From Mesorhizobium sp. ES1-1 (GTDB taxonomy: Bacteria > Pseudomonadota > Alphaproteobacteria > Rhizobiales > Rhizobiaceae), in NCBI RefSeq assembly GCF_020164785.1, contig NZ_JAIUGX010000002.1, forward strand, positions 186,001 to 250,000: 64,000 nt of DNA, written 5' to 3'. Positions 35,051 through 44,865 of the stretch are shown here, one piece after another (within the stretch, counting starts at the first letter, position 1; each line of letters starts with the position of its first letter). The notes beneath the pieces were generated by a model. It had not been told where the DNA came from. It was given only the letters and a program-made list of their open reading frames with translations, and ran no database searches. The position numbers and the translations under genes are program-made.

Positions 35051-37081
35051 TCAGCTACGCCCGTTCACGAGGTCGCCAACGATGTCGTACTTGCCGGAAA
35101 TACGCATCTTGTAGACCTCGTAATTCTCCATCACGCGCTGAACGTAACTTCTTGTTTCTGCGTAAGGAATGCGTTCTATCCAGTCGACGACGGAGTCAAT
35201 GTCCTTGCCGCGCGGATCGCCATATCGGGCCACCCATTGGTTGGCCCGATTAGGCCCCGCATTGTAGCCGGCGAAGGTGAGTACGTAAGAGCCGTTGAAA
35301 CGGTCGAGCTGTTCACCGAGGAAGGCTGAACCGAGCGTCGCATTGTAGCCGGCATCGGTCGTCAGCCGGATCTGCGAAAACCCCAGGCCCGCCTTCTTCG
35401 CCAATTGCCGAGCCGTTCCCGGCATCAGTTGCAGCAGCCCGCGGGCGCCGGCCCTCGACACGGCGCCGACGTTGAATTCGCTTTCCTGCCTGGCAATCGC
35501 ATATGCCAACGCCTTGCCGGAGCCGGATATGTCGGCGGAGTCGGGGATGACGCCGATCGGGTGCGACAGTGCGCCGACATCGATTCCGCGCGCGCCGGCG
35601 ATCTTGCCGATCTTCAGCGACATGAAATGATTGCCTTGCTTTTCGGCCAGCGCCGCGAGCAGCGCAAGTTCTCCCGGGCTGGTCAACTGGCCTGCAAGGT
35701 CGCGGTAGAGCGTTTCGGCGTAGCGGTGATAGCCGGCCTCCTGCAACCGTTTGATCGCGCTGACGGCTTCGCGTCCGTCAAAATTGCGCCTGTCCTCTGC
35801 GGTCGGTTGCGGGTAGACGATATTCAGGGCCTGCCTGCCCACGCGCTCGGCGGCAAGCTGCCCATAGAAAGTCGTGCCATAGGTGGCGGCGCGCGCAAAA
35901 TAATCCTTCGCATTGCCAGGACCGCCGACTTCGGCGGCGCGGCCGAGCCAATAATAGGCGCGGGACAGCGTGATCGGCCCTTGGGCAAGATCGGCTATCC
36001 GGGCGAAATGCGTCGCCGCGGTTTTTGGATCGTTCAGGCCGCGCAGGGCGTACCAGCCGGCATGAAACTCCGCATCGGCCGCATTGGTGGCGCTCTCGGC
36101 CGCATGGGTGGCGACGATCCTGTAAGCCGTCTTCATATCGCCCTGATCGACCAGTTCACGCGAAAGCACCCGGCGTTCGACCCACCAGGCGTCGGGATCG
36201 ACCAGCGCTTCGCGGTTTCCCGGAGCCTGCATCACGACAGCAGCAGCGCCGGCGAAATCCTCCTGCTTGCGCAGATATTCCGCTTGCGCGAAGAAATAGC
36301 CGGCCGAACGCTGGGTCACCGGCACCGCGCTCAACAGTTTTGGCGCGGTCTTGTCGCCTCTGCCGACCGCCGCCCAGGCATCTGCGAGTTGCTGGGCGCC
36401 GGCCAGGCCCGCGACGCGCAGCGCCGAATTCACGCGGTCGGCATAGAACATGCGCTCCATGCGGAAACGGTGGTCCGCGGCCGGAATGATGCCGCCGAAC
36501 TCCTTGATCAGCGCCGTCTCGTCCTTGGCGTCCAGGATGGCGGTGCGCCAGAACGGCGACAGTACGGTGCGCGCCGCGTCGACCTTGCCCGACGAAACAT
36601 AGGCGCGGGAGAGAACCATCACACCCTCGAATGTTTGCGGCTGGCCGCCGTCGAACGTCCGGATGACGATGTCTGGAGCCGGGTTCTCGCGGAAGAGCGC
36701 ACGCTCACTGTTCTTGCGCAGGACGACAGTTCCCGGCCAGTTAGGCAGCACCCTGGCGGCGTCGGCAATATCGGCGCTTGGCACTTTGTCGCCGCCGTAA
36801 AGCGCGATCGCCCAGGCCAGAATGTGCTGGTCGAGCGAATTGGCTGGTAAGGTGTCTCGTACGGTGCGAGCCGCAGGAATGTTGCCCGCCGCCAACGCAT
36901 CCAAGCCGCTCTTCAGCAGTTCGATGCCGGGCGAGGGCAGCGCTGGCGCATTGTCCCCCAGTGCAGGCGTCGGAATGGCCGATGTTACCTGACCGTCCAC
37001 GCTGCCGTCCATCGCCATGCTCGGTATCAGCGCGAGCGCGGCGCCAAGCAGCGCGAGGAGGTGAGGCCTGATGGCCGGCAT
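35051..37081 (-). CDS. Soluble lytic murein transglycosylase (Slt70-like)
   Basis: A 676-residue periplasmic enzyme that cleaves the MurNAc-GlcNAc bond of peptidoglycan to form 1,6-anhydro products. An N-terminal signal sequence (HLLALLGAALALIPSMA) leads to a long helical superhelix of about 480 residues, the doughnut domain of Slt70. The SLT catalytic domain has its glutamate at about 533 in ARQESEF, then GARGLLQLMPGTA and AGYNAGPNR. Length and layout match Slt. It is divergent from dapA; peptidoglycan turnover and the DAP precursor pathway are thus neighbours, though each has its own promoter region. Confidence 0.94.
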   Translation of the reverse strand: MPAIRPHLLALLGAALALIPSMAMDGSVDGQVTSAIPTPALGDNAPALPSPGIELLKSGLDALAAGNIPAARTVRDTLPANSLDQHILAWAIALYGGDKVPSADIADAARVLPNWPGTVVLRKNSERALFRENPAPDIVIRTFDGGQPQTFEGVMVLSRAYVSSGKVDAARTVLSPFWRTAILDAKDETALIKEFGGIIPAADHRFRMERMFYADRVNSALRVAGLAGAQQLADAWAAVGRGDKTAPKLLSAVPVTQRSAGYFFAQAEYLRKQEDFAGAAAVVMQAPGNREALVDPDAWWVERRVLSRELVDQGDMKTAYRIVATHAAESATNAADAEFHAGWYALRGLNDPKTAATHFARIADLAQGPITLSRAYYWLGRAAEVGGPGNAKDYFARAATYGTTFYGQLAAERVGRQALNIVYPQPTAEDRRNFDGREAVSAIKRLQEAGYHRYAETLYRDLAGQLTSPGELALLAALAEKQGNHFMSLKIGKIAGARGIDVGALSHPIGVIPDSADISGSGKALAYAIARQESEFNVGAVSRAGARGLLQLMPGTARQLAKKAGLGFSQIRLTTDAGYNATLGSAFLGEQLDRFNGSYVLTFAGYNAGPNRANQWVARYGDPRGKDIDSVVDWIERIPYAETRSYVQRVMENYEVYKMRISGKYDIVGDLVNGRS

Positions 37082-37319
37082 TACATCTGTCCTTGTCTTG
37101 CTATTGCATCAAGTGGCCAGCTTATCTCTAAGCTAGACTTAGGTCGTGAAAGGCCTGTAAACACCGGTTTCGCCAAGGCCGCACGAATTGCGCCTGCTGG
37201 CACGATGGCAATGCTTGCCGGGCAACAGTGTCGAGACTATGGTGCGCGGCTTCGCTTTCCGCTAGAAGGCGCTCCGTTGCACACCGACAAAACCGATAAG
37301 TCCCAAGGAGTTGGACGAT

Positions 37320-38201
37320 ATGCTGAGAGGCTCGCTGACCGCGCTCGTGACACCGTTCGAAAAGAGCGGGCGTTTTGACGAGAAAGCCTTTCGCGACTTT
37401 ATCGCCTGGCAACTCGCCGAGGGCACGACGGGCCTGGTCCCAGTCGGAACCACGGGCGAGTCGCCAACGCTCTCGCATGACGAGCACCGCCATGTCGTGA
37501 AGGTGTGTGTCGAGGTGGCCAATGGCAAGGTTCCGGTTGTTGCCGGCGCCGGATCCAACAACACGGCGGAAGCCGTTGGGCTCGTACAGTTTGCCGAGCA
37601 GGCCGGCGCAGACGCCGCGCTAGTCGTTACGCCCTATTACAACAGGCCGACCCAGCGCGGTCTTTATGAGCATTTCGCCGCTGTCGCTAGGGCGACCAGC
37701 TTGCCGATCATCATCTACAACATTCCGCCGCGCTCGGTCATCGACATGACGCCGGAAACCATGGGCCGCCTGCGCCACGACTTCAAGAACATCATCGGCG
37801 TCAAGGATGCCACCGGCAAGGTTGAGCGGGTCTCGGAGCAGCGCGCCACCTGCGGCAGGGACTTTGTCCAGCTCTCCGGCGAGGATGCTTCTGCGCTCGG
37901 CTTCAACGCCCATGGTGGGATTGGCTGCATCTCGGTGACTTCGAACGTCGCGCCGCGCCTTTGCGCCGAATTTCAGGAAGCGACGCTTTCCGGCGATAGC
38001 GCAAGAGCGCTGGACCTGCAGGACCGTTTGCTGCCGCTGCACAAGGCGATCTTCATCGAGCCCGGCGTCTCGGGCGCCAAATACGCGCTGTCGAAGCTGG
38101 GCAAGGTCGAGAATGCGCTGCGATCGCCGCTTGTCACGGTCGAACAGTCGACCGCCGAAAAGATCGATGCGGCGATGAAGCACGCTGGCTTGATTAATTA
38201 G
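37320..38201 (+). CDS. dapA: 4-hydroxy-tetrahydrodipicolinate synthase
   Basis: A 293-residue aldolase that condenses pyruvate and aspartate semialdehyde, the first committed step to diaminopimelate and lysine. Catalytic residues fall at canonical positions: the GTTGES loop (Thr45), Tyr107 in PYYNRPTQ, Tyr133 in IIYNIPPRS and the Schiff-base Lys162 in GVKDATG. The ATG at 37320 follows AAGGAG at good spacing and gives [13 protein letters not shown]; a TTG three codons upstream is rejected. It is followed after 25 bp by smpB, so the two probably form an operon, as in many rhizobia. Confidence 0.97.
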   Translation: MLRGSLTALVTPFEKSGRFDEKAFRDFIAWQLAEGTTGLVPVGTTGESPTLSHDEHRHVVKVCVEVANGKVPVVAGAGSNNTAEAVGLVQFAEQAGADAALVVTPYYNRPTQRGLYEHFAAVARATSLPIIIYNIPPRSVIDMTPETMGRLRHDFKNIIGVKDATGKVERVSEQRATCGRDFVQLSGEDASALGFNAHGGIGCISVTSNVAPRLCAEFQEATLSGDSARALDLQDRLLPLHKAIFIEPGVSGAKYALSKLGKVENALRSPLVTVEQSTAEKIDAAMKHAGLIN

Positions 38202-38226
38202 GCACGAGGCGCCACTTCTTCGCATT

Positions 38227-38706
38227 ATGAACCAGGTCAGAAAAGCAGATCCCAACAACAAGACCGTGTCGGAAAACCGCAAAGCGCGATTTTCCTATGA
38301 GGTGCTGGATACTGTCGAGACAGGCCTTGTCCTGACAGGAACCGAGGTCAAGTCGCTGCGTCAGGGCCAGGCCAACATCCAGGACAGCTATGCCTCGGTG
38401 GAGGGCGGCGAGATCTGGCTGATCAATTCCTATCTGCCGGAATATCTGCAGGCCAATCGCTTCAACCATGAGCCGCGCCGGCGCCGCAAGCTGTTGCTCA
38501 ACAAGCGCGAAATGGCGAAACTTTCGCAAAGCGTTGATCGCGAAGGCATGACGCTGGTGCCGTTGAAGATCTACTTCAACGATCAGGGCCGCGCCAAGCT
38601 GCTGCTTGCGGTGGGCCGCGGCAAGAAATTGCACGACAAGCGCGAAAGTGAAAAGCAGCGCGACTGGTCACGCGAGAAGGGTCGCCTGCTGAAGGAGCGC
38701 GGCTGA
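38227..38706 (+). CDS. smpB: SsrA-binding protein SmpB
   Basis: A 159-residue RNA-binding protein required for tmRNA-mediated rescue of stalled ribosomes. It has the family's N-terminal [11 protein letters not shown] segment, the [10 protein letters not shown] loop, and a basic C-terminal tail ([18 protein letters not shown]), which inserts into the empty mRNA channel. Length is normal. It is 25 bp downstream of dapA and apparently co-transcribed. The tmRNA gene ssrA is not in this window. Confidence 0.97.
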   Translation: MNQVRKADPNNKTVSENRKARFSYEVLDTVETGLVLTGTEVKSLRQGQANIQDSYASVEGGEIWLINSYLPEYLQANRFNHEPRRRRKLLLNKREMAKLSQSVDREGMTLVPLKIYFNDQGRAKLLLAVGRGKKLHDKRESEKQRDWSREKGRLLKERG

Positions 38707-38774
38707 GAAACAGCCGGCATTAGCCTGGGCCAACCGGCTTTCAGCTTTCCAGCACCCTCGGCACAGGGGTCGTC

Positions 38775-39482
38775 ATGAACTACCGGCTCATTGTCTGGGG
38801 TTTGGCCAGCCTGTTTTTGGTATGCGCCATCGCGGCGGGCACCCTTGTCTATTTGCGTCCCTTTTCCCCCGACCGCAGCAAATATCCCGTCCGGGGCATA
38901 GATGTCTCTCATCATCAAGGCGAGATCGACTGGCGGCGCGTTGCCGCCGACGATGTGGCCTTCGCCGTCATCAAGGCGACAGAAGGCGGCGACCATGTCG
39001 ACGACGCCTTCGCGCGGAACTTGGAAGAGGCCCGCGCCGCCGGCCTCGCTGTCGGCGCCTATCACTTCTTCACCTTCTGCAGGCCCGGCGCAGACCAGGC
39101 GAGGAATTTTATCGCGGTGGTGCCGCACGATCGCCCGCTGCTTCCCCCAGTCGTCGACATCGAGTTTACCGGCAACTGTCCGAGGCGGCCGACGCCGGAA
39201 CAATTGACCGCTGAACTCGCCGCATTCATCGCGCCTGTCGAGGCGGCGTTCGGCAAGCCCGCGATTATCTATCTGACCGATGAGGCAGCTCTGGCATATT
39301 CCCGACATATCCTTGCCCGCCCGCTTTGGATCCGCTCATTGCTGGCCGAGCCGGGCAGTGGCGACTGGGTCTATTGGCAGTACCACGACCAAGGGCGCAT
39401 CGACGGCATCAGCGGCGACGTCGACCTGAATGTCCTGCATGGCGGACCCGCCGCGCTGGCGGCGCTGGCCGAGGCGCTATGA
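38775..39482 (+). CDS. Glycoside hydrolase family 25 (lysozyme-like) protein
   Basis: A 235-residue protein with an N-terminal membrane anchor or signal segment (LIVWGLASLFLVCAIAAGTLVYL) followed by a GH25 domain. The family's start GIDVSHHQGEIDW and the catalytic acid region VVDIEFTGNC are clear, as are YHFFTFCRPG and WVYWQYHDQG, which line the barrel. GH25 enzymes hydrolyse peptidoglycan between MurNAc and GlcNAc. Given its anchor it probably faces the periplasm. It starts 68 bp after smpB on the same strand. Its stop is 17 bp from the convergent UDG gene. Confidence 0.92.
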   Translation: MNYRLIVWGLASLFLVCAIAAGTLVYLRPFSPDRSKYPVRGIDVSHHQGEIDWRRVAADDVAFAVIKATEGGDHVDDAFARNLEEARAAGLAVGAYHFFTFCRPGADQARNFIAVVPHDRPLLPPVVDIEFTGNCPRRPTPEQLTAELAAFIAPVEAAFGKPAIIYLTDEAALAYSRHILARPLWIRSLLAEPGSGDWVYWQYHDQGRIDGISGDVDLNVLHGGPAALAALAEAL

Positions 39483-39499
39483 GCGGTTCTTGTATCCCG

Positions 39500-40156
39500 C
39501 TAGTCCCGCAGGAATTTCGAAATGTCGCTGAACACCTTGACGAACATGGCTTCCGTCAGCACGCCCGTATTGGTGTTGTAGCGTGAGCAGTGATAGCTGG
39601 AAAACAGCATGACGCCGCCGGCAGGCAATTGCCCGCCATGCTTGAACGGATAGGCAGCGACGCGCCCGCCGAGGGCCCGCACCGTGGTCTGATGCGCGAT
39701 CGATCCCAATGCGAGCACCGCGCGCAGCTGGGGAAAGCGGGCGATGGTGGGGATCAGGAATGATCTGCACGTCGAAATTTCGGCGCCGACCGGTTTGTTC
39801 TCCGGCGGTACGCAGCGCACCGCGTTGGTGATCGCGGTGTCGACCAGTTCCAGCCCATCATCTGGCCGGGCCTTGAATTCACCACGCGCGAACCCGTGCG
39901 AGATCAAGGTCGAATAGAGCAGTTCGCCGGCGTAGTCGCCAGTGAACGGACGCCCGGTACGGTTGGCGCCGCGCAGTCCCGGCGCCAGCCCAACGATCAG
40001 AAGCTTAACGGAATCCTCGCCCTCAGGCGGCAGGAAGGTGGGCACCGGCGCGTTGAACCAGGATGGTTCACGCTGCCGCCATTCGGCGATGAAGCCGTGC
40101 AGTCTGGGGCAGAGCGGGCAATCCCGATCTGGCTCGGCGAAGGCGAGCACGCTCAA
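39500..40156 (-). CDS. Family-5 (UDGb-type) uracil-DNA glycosylase
   Basis: A 218-residue DNA repair enzyme. The active-site motif GLAPGLRGANRTGRPFTGDYAG (abridged here) has the Ala-Pro-Gly-Leu pattern of UDGb rather than a family-4 motif. The four iron-sulfur cysteines appear intact: CPLC near the N-terminus, RCVPPENKP and TCRSF. The second loop contains SSYHCSRYNTNTG, with the His expected for base binding. UDGb enzymes remove uracil and also hypoxanthine or other damaged bases from double-stranded DNA. The downstream side is convergent with GH25. The NYN nuclease gene is 11 bp upstream on the same strand, so the two are probably co-transcribed. Confidence 0.92.
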   Translation of the reverse strand: MSVLAFAEPDRDCPLCPRLHGFIAEWRQREPSWFNAPVPTFLPPEGEDSVKLLIVGLAPGLRGANRTGRPFTGDYAGELLYSTLISHGFARGEFKARPDDGLELVDTAITNAVRCVPPENKPVGAEISTCRSFLIPTIARFPQLRAVLALGSIAHQTTVRALGGRVAAYPFKHGGQLPAGGVMLFSSYHCSRYNTNTGVLTEAMFVKVFSDISKFLRD

Positions 40157-40167
40157 GGCGATCGGCC

Positions 40168-40749
40168 TCAGTAGTCGTCCTCTTCAACCTCGGCCGGTTC
40201 GGGCCGGCGCACCGGCCGCTCCGAAGGGTCGCGGCCAACCTCGTTCTTCAGCGTCATCAGATCGATGAAATGGTCCGCCTGTCGGCGCAGATCGTCCGAT
40301 ATCATCGGCGGCTGCGAGGCCATGGTCGAGACGATCGATACCTTGCGGCCACGCCGCTGCAGGGCCTCGACCAGCGTGCGAAAATCGCCGTCGCCTGAGA
40401 AGATCACATAATGGTCCACGATTTCGGCGAGTTCCAGCGCATCCACCGTCAGTTCTATGTCCATATTGCCCTTGATCTTGCGGCGGCCGGTGGAGTCGGT
40501 GAACTCCTTGGCCGGTTTGGTCACGACCTTGAAACCGTTGTAGTCGAGCCAGTCGATCAGCGGGCGGATCGAGGAGTATTCCTGGTCCTCGACAAGCGCC
40601 GTATAATAGTACGCGCGCAGCAGATAACCGCGTTTGTGGAAGCTCGCCAGCAGCTTGCGGTAATCGATGTCGAAGCCAAGGGCCCGCGACGTGGCGTAGA
40701 GGTTGGCGCCGTCGATGAAAAGCGCGATTTTTTCACGGGGGTCGAACAT
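40168..40749 (-). CDS. NYN-domain (LabA/DUF88) putative ribonuclease
   Basis: A 193-residue protein of the PIN-like NYN family. Acidic residues for metal binding are visible in FIDGANLY (residues 11-18), GNMDIELTVDAL and FSGDGDF. NYN proteins are predicted or shown RNases acting on structured RNA. After the domain comes a charged C-terminal tail (EPAEVEEDDY). It stands first in a two-gene minus-strand unit with the family-5 UDG and is divergent from rpoZ. The start at 40749 gives MFDPREKIALFIDG, typical of the family in rhizobia. Confidence 0.92.
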   Translation of the reverse strand: MFDPREKIALFIDGANLYATSRALGFDIDYRKLLASFHKRGYLLRAYYYTALVEDQEYSSIRPLIDWLDYNGFKVVTKPAKEFTDSTGRRKIKGNMDIELTVDALELAEIVDHYVIFSGDGDFRTLVEALQRRGRKVSIVSTMASQPPMISDDLRRQADHFIDLMTLKNEVGRDPSERPVRRPEPAEVEEDDY

Positions 40750-41059
40750 GGAAAAGATCCTTTCGAAATAATGCCGTCTAAACGAAATGCTGCAGCGTAT
40801 TGGTCAGCTTCACAATAAACCGGCTGACCCAGTCATGATGCGAGATAGCGCTGGTATGGTGGCAATCCAAGGGGCGGGGCGCTGCACTGCAAGCAATTGT
40901 GATCGATGCAATCTTGGCCTCACGTTCTGTAGGGTTCTCTGTCTACGCAGAATTATGAAGCGCCTCGGCCCGTCTTGGCATGCTGCTTGTGTTTTGGCGG
41001 CGTTCGGGTTATGGACCGCGCCTGTTTTCCATCAAATCCATCGCAGGAAAGGGGCATCC
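40750..41059. other. Divergent promoter region of the NYN gene and rpoZ
   Basis: 310 bp. A frame open through the region into rpoZ has no start codon with a ribosome-binding site and a non-protein-like composition, so it is not annotated. GGAAAGGGG just before rpoZ is its ribosome-binding site. No distinct operator or hairpin was recognised. Confidence 0.45.
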
Positions 41060-41461
41060 ATGGCCCGCGTAACCGTTGAAGATTGCATCGACAAGGTCGA
41101 CAACCGCTTCGAACTGGTGCTTCTGGCTGGTCACCGCGCCCGGCAGATCAGCCAGGGCGCGCCGATCACCGTGCCACGCGACAACGACAAGAATCCCGTC
41201 GTGGCGCTGCGCGAGATCGCCGATGAGACGCTGTCGCCCGACGACCTCAAGGAAGATCTGATCCATTCGCTGCAGAAGCATGTCGAGGTCGACGAGCCGG
41301 AGGCCGATGGCGAGGCCATTGCCGACCAGACCGGCACCGCCGTTGCCGCCGCCGACCCCGAGGATGGCGAGGAGACTGTCACGTTCGACCGGATGACCGA
41401 GGAAGACCTGCTCGCCGGCATCGAGGGCCTGGTGCCTCCGGAAAAGAGCGACGACTACTGA
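41060..41461 (+). CDS. rpoZ: RNA polymerase omega subunit
   Basis: A 133-residue protein with the conserved omega core [21 protein letters not shown] (abridged) through [11 protein letters not shown] in the first 70 residues, then an acidic alphaproteobacterial tail ([13 protein letters not shown] and beyond). Omega binds the beta' subunit, aids polymerase assembly and in many bacteria forms part of the ppGpp-binding site. It directly precedes rsh, the gene for the ppGpp synthetase/hydrolase, the usual rhizobial arrangement. The start is fixed by homology and GGAAAGGGG upstream. A long hairpin lies between rpoZ and rsh. Confidence 0.96.
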   Translation: MARVTVEDCIDKVDNRFELVLLAGHRARQISQGAPITVPRDNDKNPVVALREIADETLSPDDLKEDLIHSLQKHVEVDEPEADGEAIADQTGTAVAAADPEDGEETVTFDRMTEEDLLAGIEGLVPPEKSDDY

Positions 41462-41536
41462 GCCAGCCTCTGTCGCGAGGAGTGCTGGATTAATCGACCG
41501 GCACTTCCGTACCAGCTGTTTCGTGGCTATCTATGA

Positions 41537-41564
41537 CATGCGCCGTGCGGCAGTGCGGCGCATG
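41537..41564 (+). terminator. Hairpin between rpoZ and rsh (candidate terminator or attenuator)
   Basis: A perfect 9-bp inverted repeat, CATGCGCCG/CGGCGCATG, with a 10-base loop, lies 30 bp upstream of the rsh start and is followed by ATTCATTTC. The weak T-run makes termination uncertain, so it may instead be a regulatory hairpin in the rsh leader. Confidence 0.4.
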
Positions 41565-41593
41565 ATTCATTTCACCGCCGCGAGATCCCGCCC

Positions 41594-43822
41594 ATGATGC
41601 GTCAGTATGAGCTTGTCGAGCGCGTCCAGCGCTACAAGCCTGACGTCAATGAGGCGTTGCTGAACAAGGCCTATGTCTACGCCATGCAGAAGCATGGCCA
41701 CCAGAAGCGCGCTTCCGGGGATCCTTATTTCTCGCATCCGCTCGAAGTCGCCGCCATCCTCACCGAAATGCATATGGATGAGGCAACGATCGCCGTTGCC
41801 CTGCTGCACGACACGATCGAGGACACCACGGCGACGCGGGCCGAGATCGATGAGTTGTTCGGCCCCGAAATGGGCAAGCTGGTCGAAGGCCTGACCAAGC
41901 TCAAAAAGCTCGATCTCGTATCCAAGAAGGCCGAGCAGGCCGAGAATCTTCGCAAGCTCCTGCTGGCGATCTCCGAGGACGTTCGCGTGCTCCTGGTCAA
42001 GCTCGCCGATCGCCTGCACAACATGCGAACCCTCGACCACATGCCGGAGGCCAAGCGCCTGCGCATTGCCGAGGAGACGATGGACATCTATGCGCCGCTG
42101 GCCGGTCGCATGGGCATGCAAGGCATGCGCGAGGAACTGGAGGAGATCGCCTTCCGCTACATCAACCCGGAAGCCTATCGCGCGGTCACCGCCCGGCTCG
42201 CCGAGATATTCGAGCGCAACAAGGATGTGCTGTCGGAGATCGAGAAAGCGCTGTCGGCGTTGTTCGAGAAACACGCGATCAAGGCAAGCGTGAAGAGCCG
42301 ACAGAAGAAGCCGTGGTCGGTGTTTCGCAAGATGGAGGCCAAGGCGCTATCCTTCGAGCAGCTGTCGGACATTTTCGGCTTCCGCGTCGTGGTCGACAGC
42401 GTCGAGGACTGCTATCGCGCGCTTGGCGCCATCCACACCGCCTGGTCAATGGTACCAGGCCGCTTCAAGGACTACATCTCGACGCCGAAGCAGAACGACT
42501 ACCGCTCGATCCATACCACGATCGTCGGGCCCTCCCGTCAGCGTGTCGAACTGCAGATACGCACGTCGCAGATGAACAAGATCGCCGAATATGGTGTGGC
42601 GGCCCATTCGATCTACAAGGATACAGGCGGCAAGGGGACTGGCCCCGCTCATGCCATCTCGAAGGAGACCAACGCCTATGCATGGCTGCGGCGCACCATC
42701 GAGCAGCTCGCCGAGGGCGACAATCCCGAGGATTTCCTCGAAAACACCAAGCTCGAACTGTTCCAGGACCAGGTGTTCTGTTTCACGCCGAAGGGCATGC
42801 TGATCGCGCTGCCGCGAGGCGCCACGCCAATCGATTTCGCCTATGCTGTGCACACTGATGTCGGCGATACCTGCGTCGGCGCCAAGGTCAACGGCCGCAT
42901 CATGCCCCTGATGACCGAACTGAAGAACGGCGACGAGGTCGAGATCATCCGCTCCAAGGCTCAGGTGCCGCCGGCCGCGTGGGAATCGGTCGTCGTCACC
43001 GGTAAGGCGCGCTCGGCCATCCGACGCGCAACGAAGAACGCCATCCGCAAGCAGTATTCGGGCCTCGGCATCCGCATCCTCGAGCGCGCCTTCGAACGCG
43101 CCGGCAAGACCTTCACCAAGGAGAGCCTCAAGCAGGTCCTGCATCGGCTGGCGCGCAAGGACATCGAGGATGTGCTAGCCTCGGTCGGCCGTGGCGAACT
43201 GGCCTCGACCGATGTGATGAAAGCGGTATTCCCGGACTACAAGGACGAGCGCGTCACCACCGCTGCCCCCAAGCAGCGTGAGGAGGGCTGGTCGAAGATC
43301 CGCAATGCCGCCGGCATGCTGTTCCAGATACCGGGCCGCGCGGCGCGCAAGGACAAGGATCAGCCGCGCGATGATGCGGTGCCGATCCGTGGTGTCCGCG
43401 GTGACCTGCCGGTGCGTTTCGCTCCGGAAGGGGCTGTTCCCGGCGACCGCATAGTCGGCATCGTCCAGCCGGGTACCGGCATCACCATCTACCCGATCCA
43501 GTCGCCGGCTTTGCAGGCCTTCGACGACCAGCCCGAACGCTGGATCGATGTCCGCTGGGACATCGACGAGCGCACCAAGGAGCGCTTTCCGGCCCGCGTC
43601 TCCGTGACCGCCATCAACGCACCGGGCTCGCTTGCCGATATCGCGCAGGTCGTGGCTTCGAACGACGCCAACATCCACACGCTGTCGATGGTGCGCACGG
43701 CGCCTGACTTCACCGAAATGCTGATCGATCTCGAAGTCTGGGATCTGAAGCATCTCAACCGGCTTCTGTCGCAGCTCAAGGACAATTCGAGCGTCAGCGA
43801 CGCGAGGCGTGTCAATGGCTGA
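41594..43822 (+). CDS. rsh: Bifunctional (p)ppGpp synthetase/hydrolase (RelA/SpoT homologue)
   Basis: A 742-residue stringent-response enzyme that makes and degrades (p)ppGpp. Domain order is complete. The HD hydrolase comes first (His in [22 protein letters not shown]). The synthetase has the G-loop region and [12 protein letters not shown], and the nucleotide-binding [19 protein letters not shown] follows. After these come a TGS domain ([27 protein letters not shown] in substance), a zinc-finger/helical region and a C-terminal ACT domain. The intact HD motif indicates hydrolase activity is retained, as expected where a single Rsh exists. It is upstream of pyrE with a 28-bp gap. Confidence 0.97.
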   Translation: MMRQYELVERVQRYKPDVNEALLNKAYVYAMQKHGHQKRASGDPYFSHPLEVAAILTEMHMDEATIAVALLHDTIEDTTATRAEIDELFGPEMGKLVEGLTKLKKLDLVSKKAEQAENLRKLLLAISEDVRVLLVKLADRLHNMRTLDHMPEAKRLRIAEETMDIYAPLAGRMGMQGMREELEEIAFRYINPEAYRAVTARLAEIFERNKDVLSEIEKALSALFEKHAIKASVKSRQKKPWSVFRKMEAKALSFEQLSDIFGFRVVVDSVEDCYRALGAIHTAWSMVPGRFKDYISTPKQNDYRSIHTTIVGPSRQRVELQIRTSQMNKIAEYGVAAHSIYKDTGGKGTGPAHAISKETNAYAWLRRTIEQLAEGDNPEDFLENTKLELFQDQVFCFTPKGMLIALPRGATPIDFAYAVHTDVGDTCVGAKVNGRIMPLMTELKNGDEVEIIRSKAQVPPAAWESVVVTGKARSAIRRATKNAIRKQYSGLGIRILERAFERAGKTFTKESLKQVLHRLARKDIEDVLASVGRGELASTDVMKAVFPDYKDERVTTAAPKQREEGWSKIRNAAGMLFQIPGRAARKDKDQPRDDAVPIRGVRGDLPVRFAPEGAVPGDRIVGIVQPGTGITIYPIQSPALQAFDDQPERWIDVRWDIDERTKERFPARVSVTAINAPGSLADIAQVVASNDANIHTLSMVRTAPDFTEMLIDLEVWDLKHLNRLLSQLKDNSSVSDARRVNG

Positions 43823-43850
43823 CACGCCGGATTTGATTGAGGATAGGCGC

Positions 43851-44429
43851 ATGAATACCGATGACGTGCTTGGCGTTTTCCGCGACGCGGGCGCTGTTCT
43901 CGAAGGCCATTTTATCCTGACGTCCGGGCTTAGAAGCCCGATCTTCCTGCAGAAGGCACGCGTGTTCATGCATGCCGACAAGACCGAGCTTCTGTGCAAG
44001 GCGTTGGCCGAGAAGATCCGCGCGGCCGTTCCGGGGCCGATCGACTATGTTGTCGGTCCGGCGGTCGGTGGTCTCATCCCGGCTTACGAGACCTCGCGCC
44101 ATCTTGGTGTGCCAGCCATCTGGGTCGAGCGGGAAGGGGGTGAGTTCCGTCTGCGCCGTTTCGAGATCGCGAAGGGCTCGCGCCTGGTCATCGTCGAGGA
44201 TATCGTCACCACTGGCTTGTCGATCCGCGAGACCATCGACTGCCTGCGCCAGCTTGGCGCCGAAGTGGTCGCCGCCGCCTGCATCATCGACCGTTCCGCG
44301 GGCAAGACCGATGTCGGCGTGCCGCTGATTGCGCTCGCAGAGTACGAGGTCCCGGCTTACTCGCCGGACAACCTCCCGCCGGAACTGGCCGCCATCCCCG
44401 CCGTTAAGCCCGGAAGCCGCAACATCTAG
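43851..44429 (+). CDS. pyrE: Orotate phosphoribosyltransferase
   Basis: A 192-residue enzyme of de novo pyrimidine synthesis converting orotate and PRPP to OMP. The PRPP-binding motif [12 protein letters not shown] (about 112-123) is intact, as are TSGLRSPIF and [13 protein letters not shown]. The ATG at 43851, with GAGGAT just upstream, gives the standard N-terminus [14 protein letters not shown]; a longer frame starting within rsh would add a non-conserved segment. It is probably co-transcribed with rsh, placing nucleotide synthesis beside stringent control. Confidence 0.96.
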   Translation: MNTDDVLGVFRDAGAVLEGHFILTSGLRSPIFLQKARVFMHADKTELLCKALAEKIRAAVPGPIDYVVGPAVGGLIPAYETSRHLGVPAIWVEREGGEFRLRRFEIAKGSRLVIVEDIVTTGLSIRETIDCLRQLGAEVVAAACIIDRSAGKTDVGVPLIALAEYEVPAYSPDNLPPELAAIPAVKPGSRNI

Positions 44430-44484
44430 GCGTCGAGGAGCCCCAGTTTGGGCCGGCTCGGGCAGGCGAGAGGGGAAGTGCAAC

Positions 44485-44865
44485 ATGATCGCCGGCATCG
44501 ATCATTTCGTGCTGACAGTTCGATCCGTTGACGACACCTGCGCGTTCTATGAACGCGTGCTTGGCCTGCGGCGGCTGGACGAACCGCATCGGCCCACGGC
44601 GCTGCTTTTTGGGACGCAGAAGATCAACCTTCATGAAGTCGGCCGCACCTTCGAGCCGAAGGCGAAGACGCCGATGCCTGGATCCGGTGATTTCTGTCTT
44701 GTCGCTGCAGTGCCGCTCGCGGAAATCCGGCACAGTCTCGATGCCAACGGCGTTGTTGTCGAGGTCGGCCCCGTCGAGCGCACCGGCGCGCGCGGGCGGA
44801 TGCTGTCAGTCTATTTCCGCGACCCGGACGGCAATCTCGTCGAGGTCAGCGAATATCTTGAGTAG
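44485..44865 (+). CDS. VOC-family (glyoxalase/bleomycin-resistance fold) protein
   Basis: A 126-residue single VOC domain: two babab modules with putative metal ligands His7 (IDHFVLTV), His50 (INLHEVG) and Glu120 (NLVEVSEY). The FRDPDGNLVEV end is characteristic of the superfamily, and the protein resembles the STM3117/virulence-associated subgroup. Substrates in this fold include methylglyoxal adducts, fosfomycin and catechols, and none can be assigned. ATG at 44485 is preceded by GAGAGGGGAAG. It follows pyrE by 55 bp and converges with the GNAT gene, overlapping its 3' end by 20 bp. Confidence 0.9.
   Translation: MIAGIDHFVLTVRSVDDTCAFYERVLGLRRLDEPHRPTALLFGTQKINLHEVGRTFEPKAKTPMPGSGDFCLVAAVPLAEIRHSLDANGVVVEVGPVERTGARGRMLSVYFRDPDGNLVEVSEYLE

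Noticed and set aside
38712..38739. AGCCGG/CCGGCT hairpin after smpB as a terminator
   Set aside because: The 6-bp stem with a 16-base loop and no T-run is too weak to call.
40787..41059. In-frame N-terminal extension of RpoZ
   Set aside because: Omega starts at MARVTVEDC in this group, with GGAAAGGGG upstream. The extension is not protein-like.
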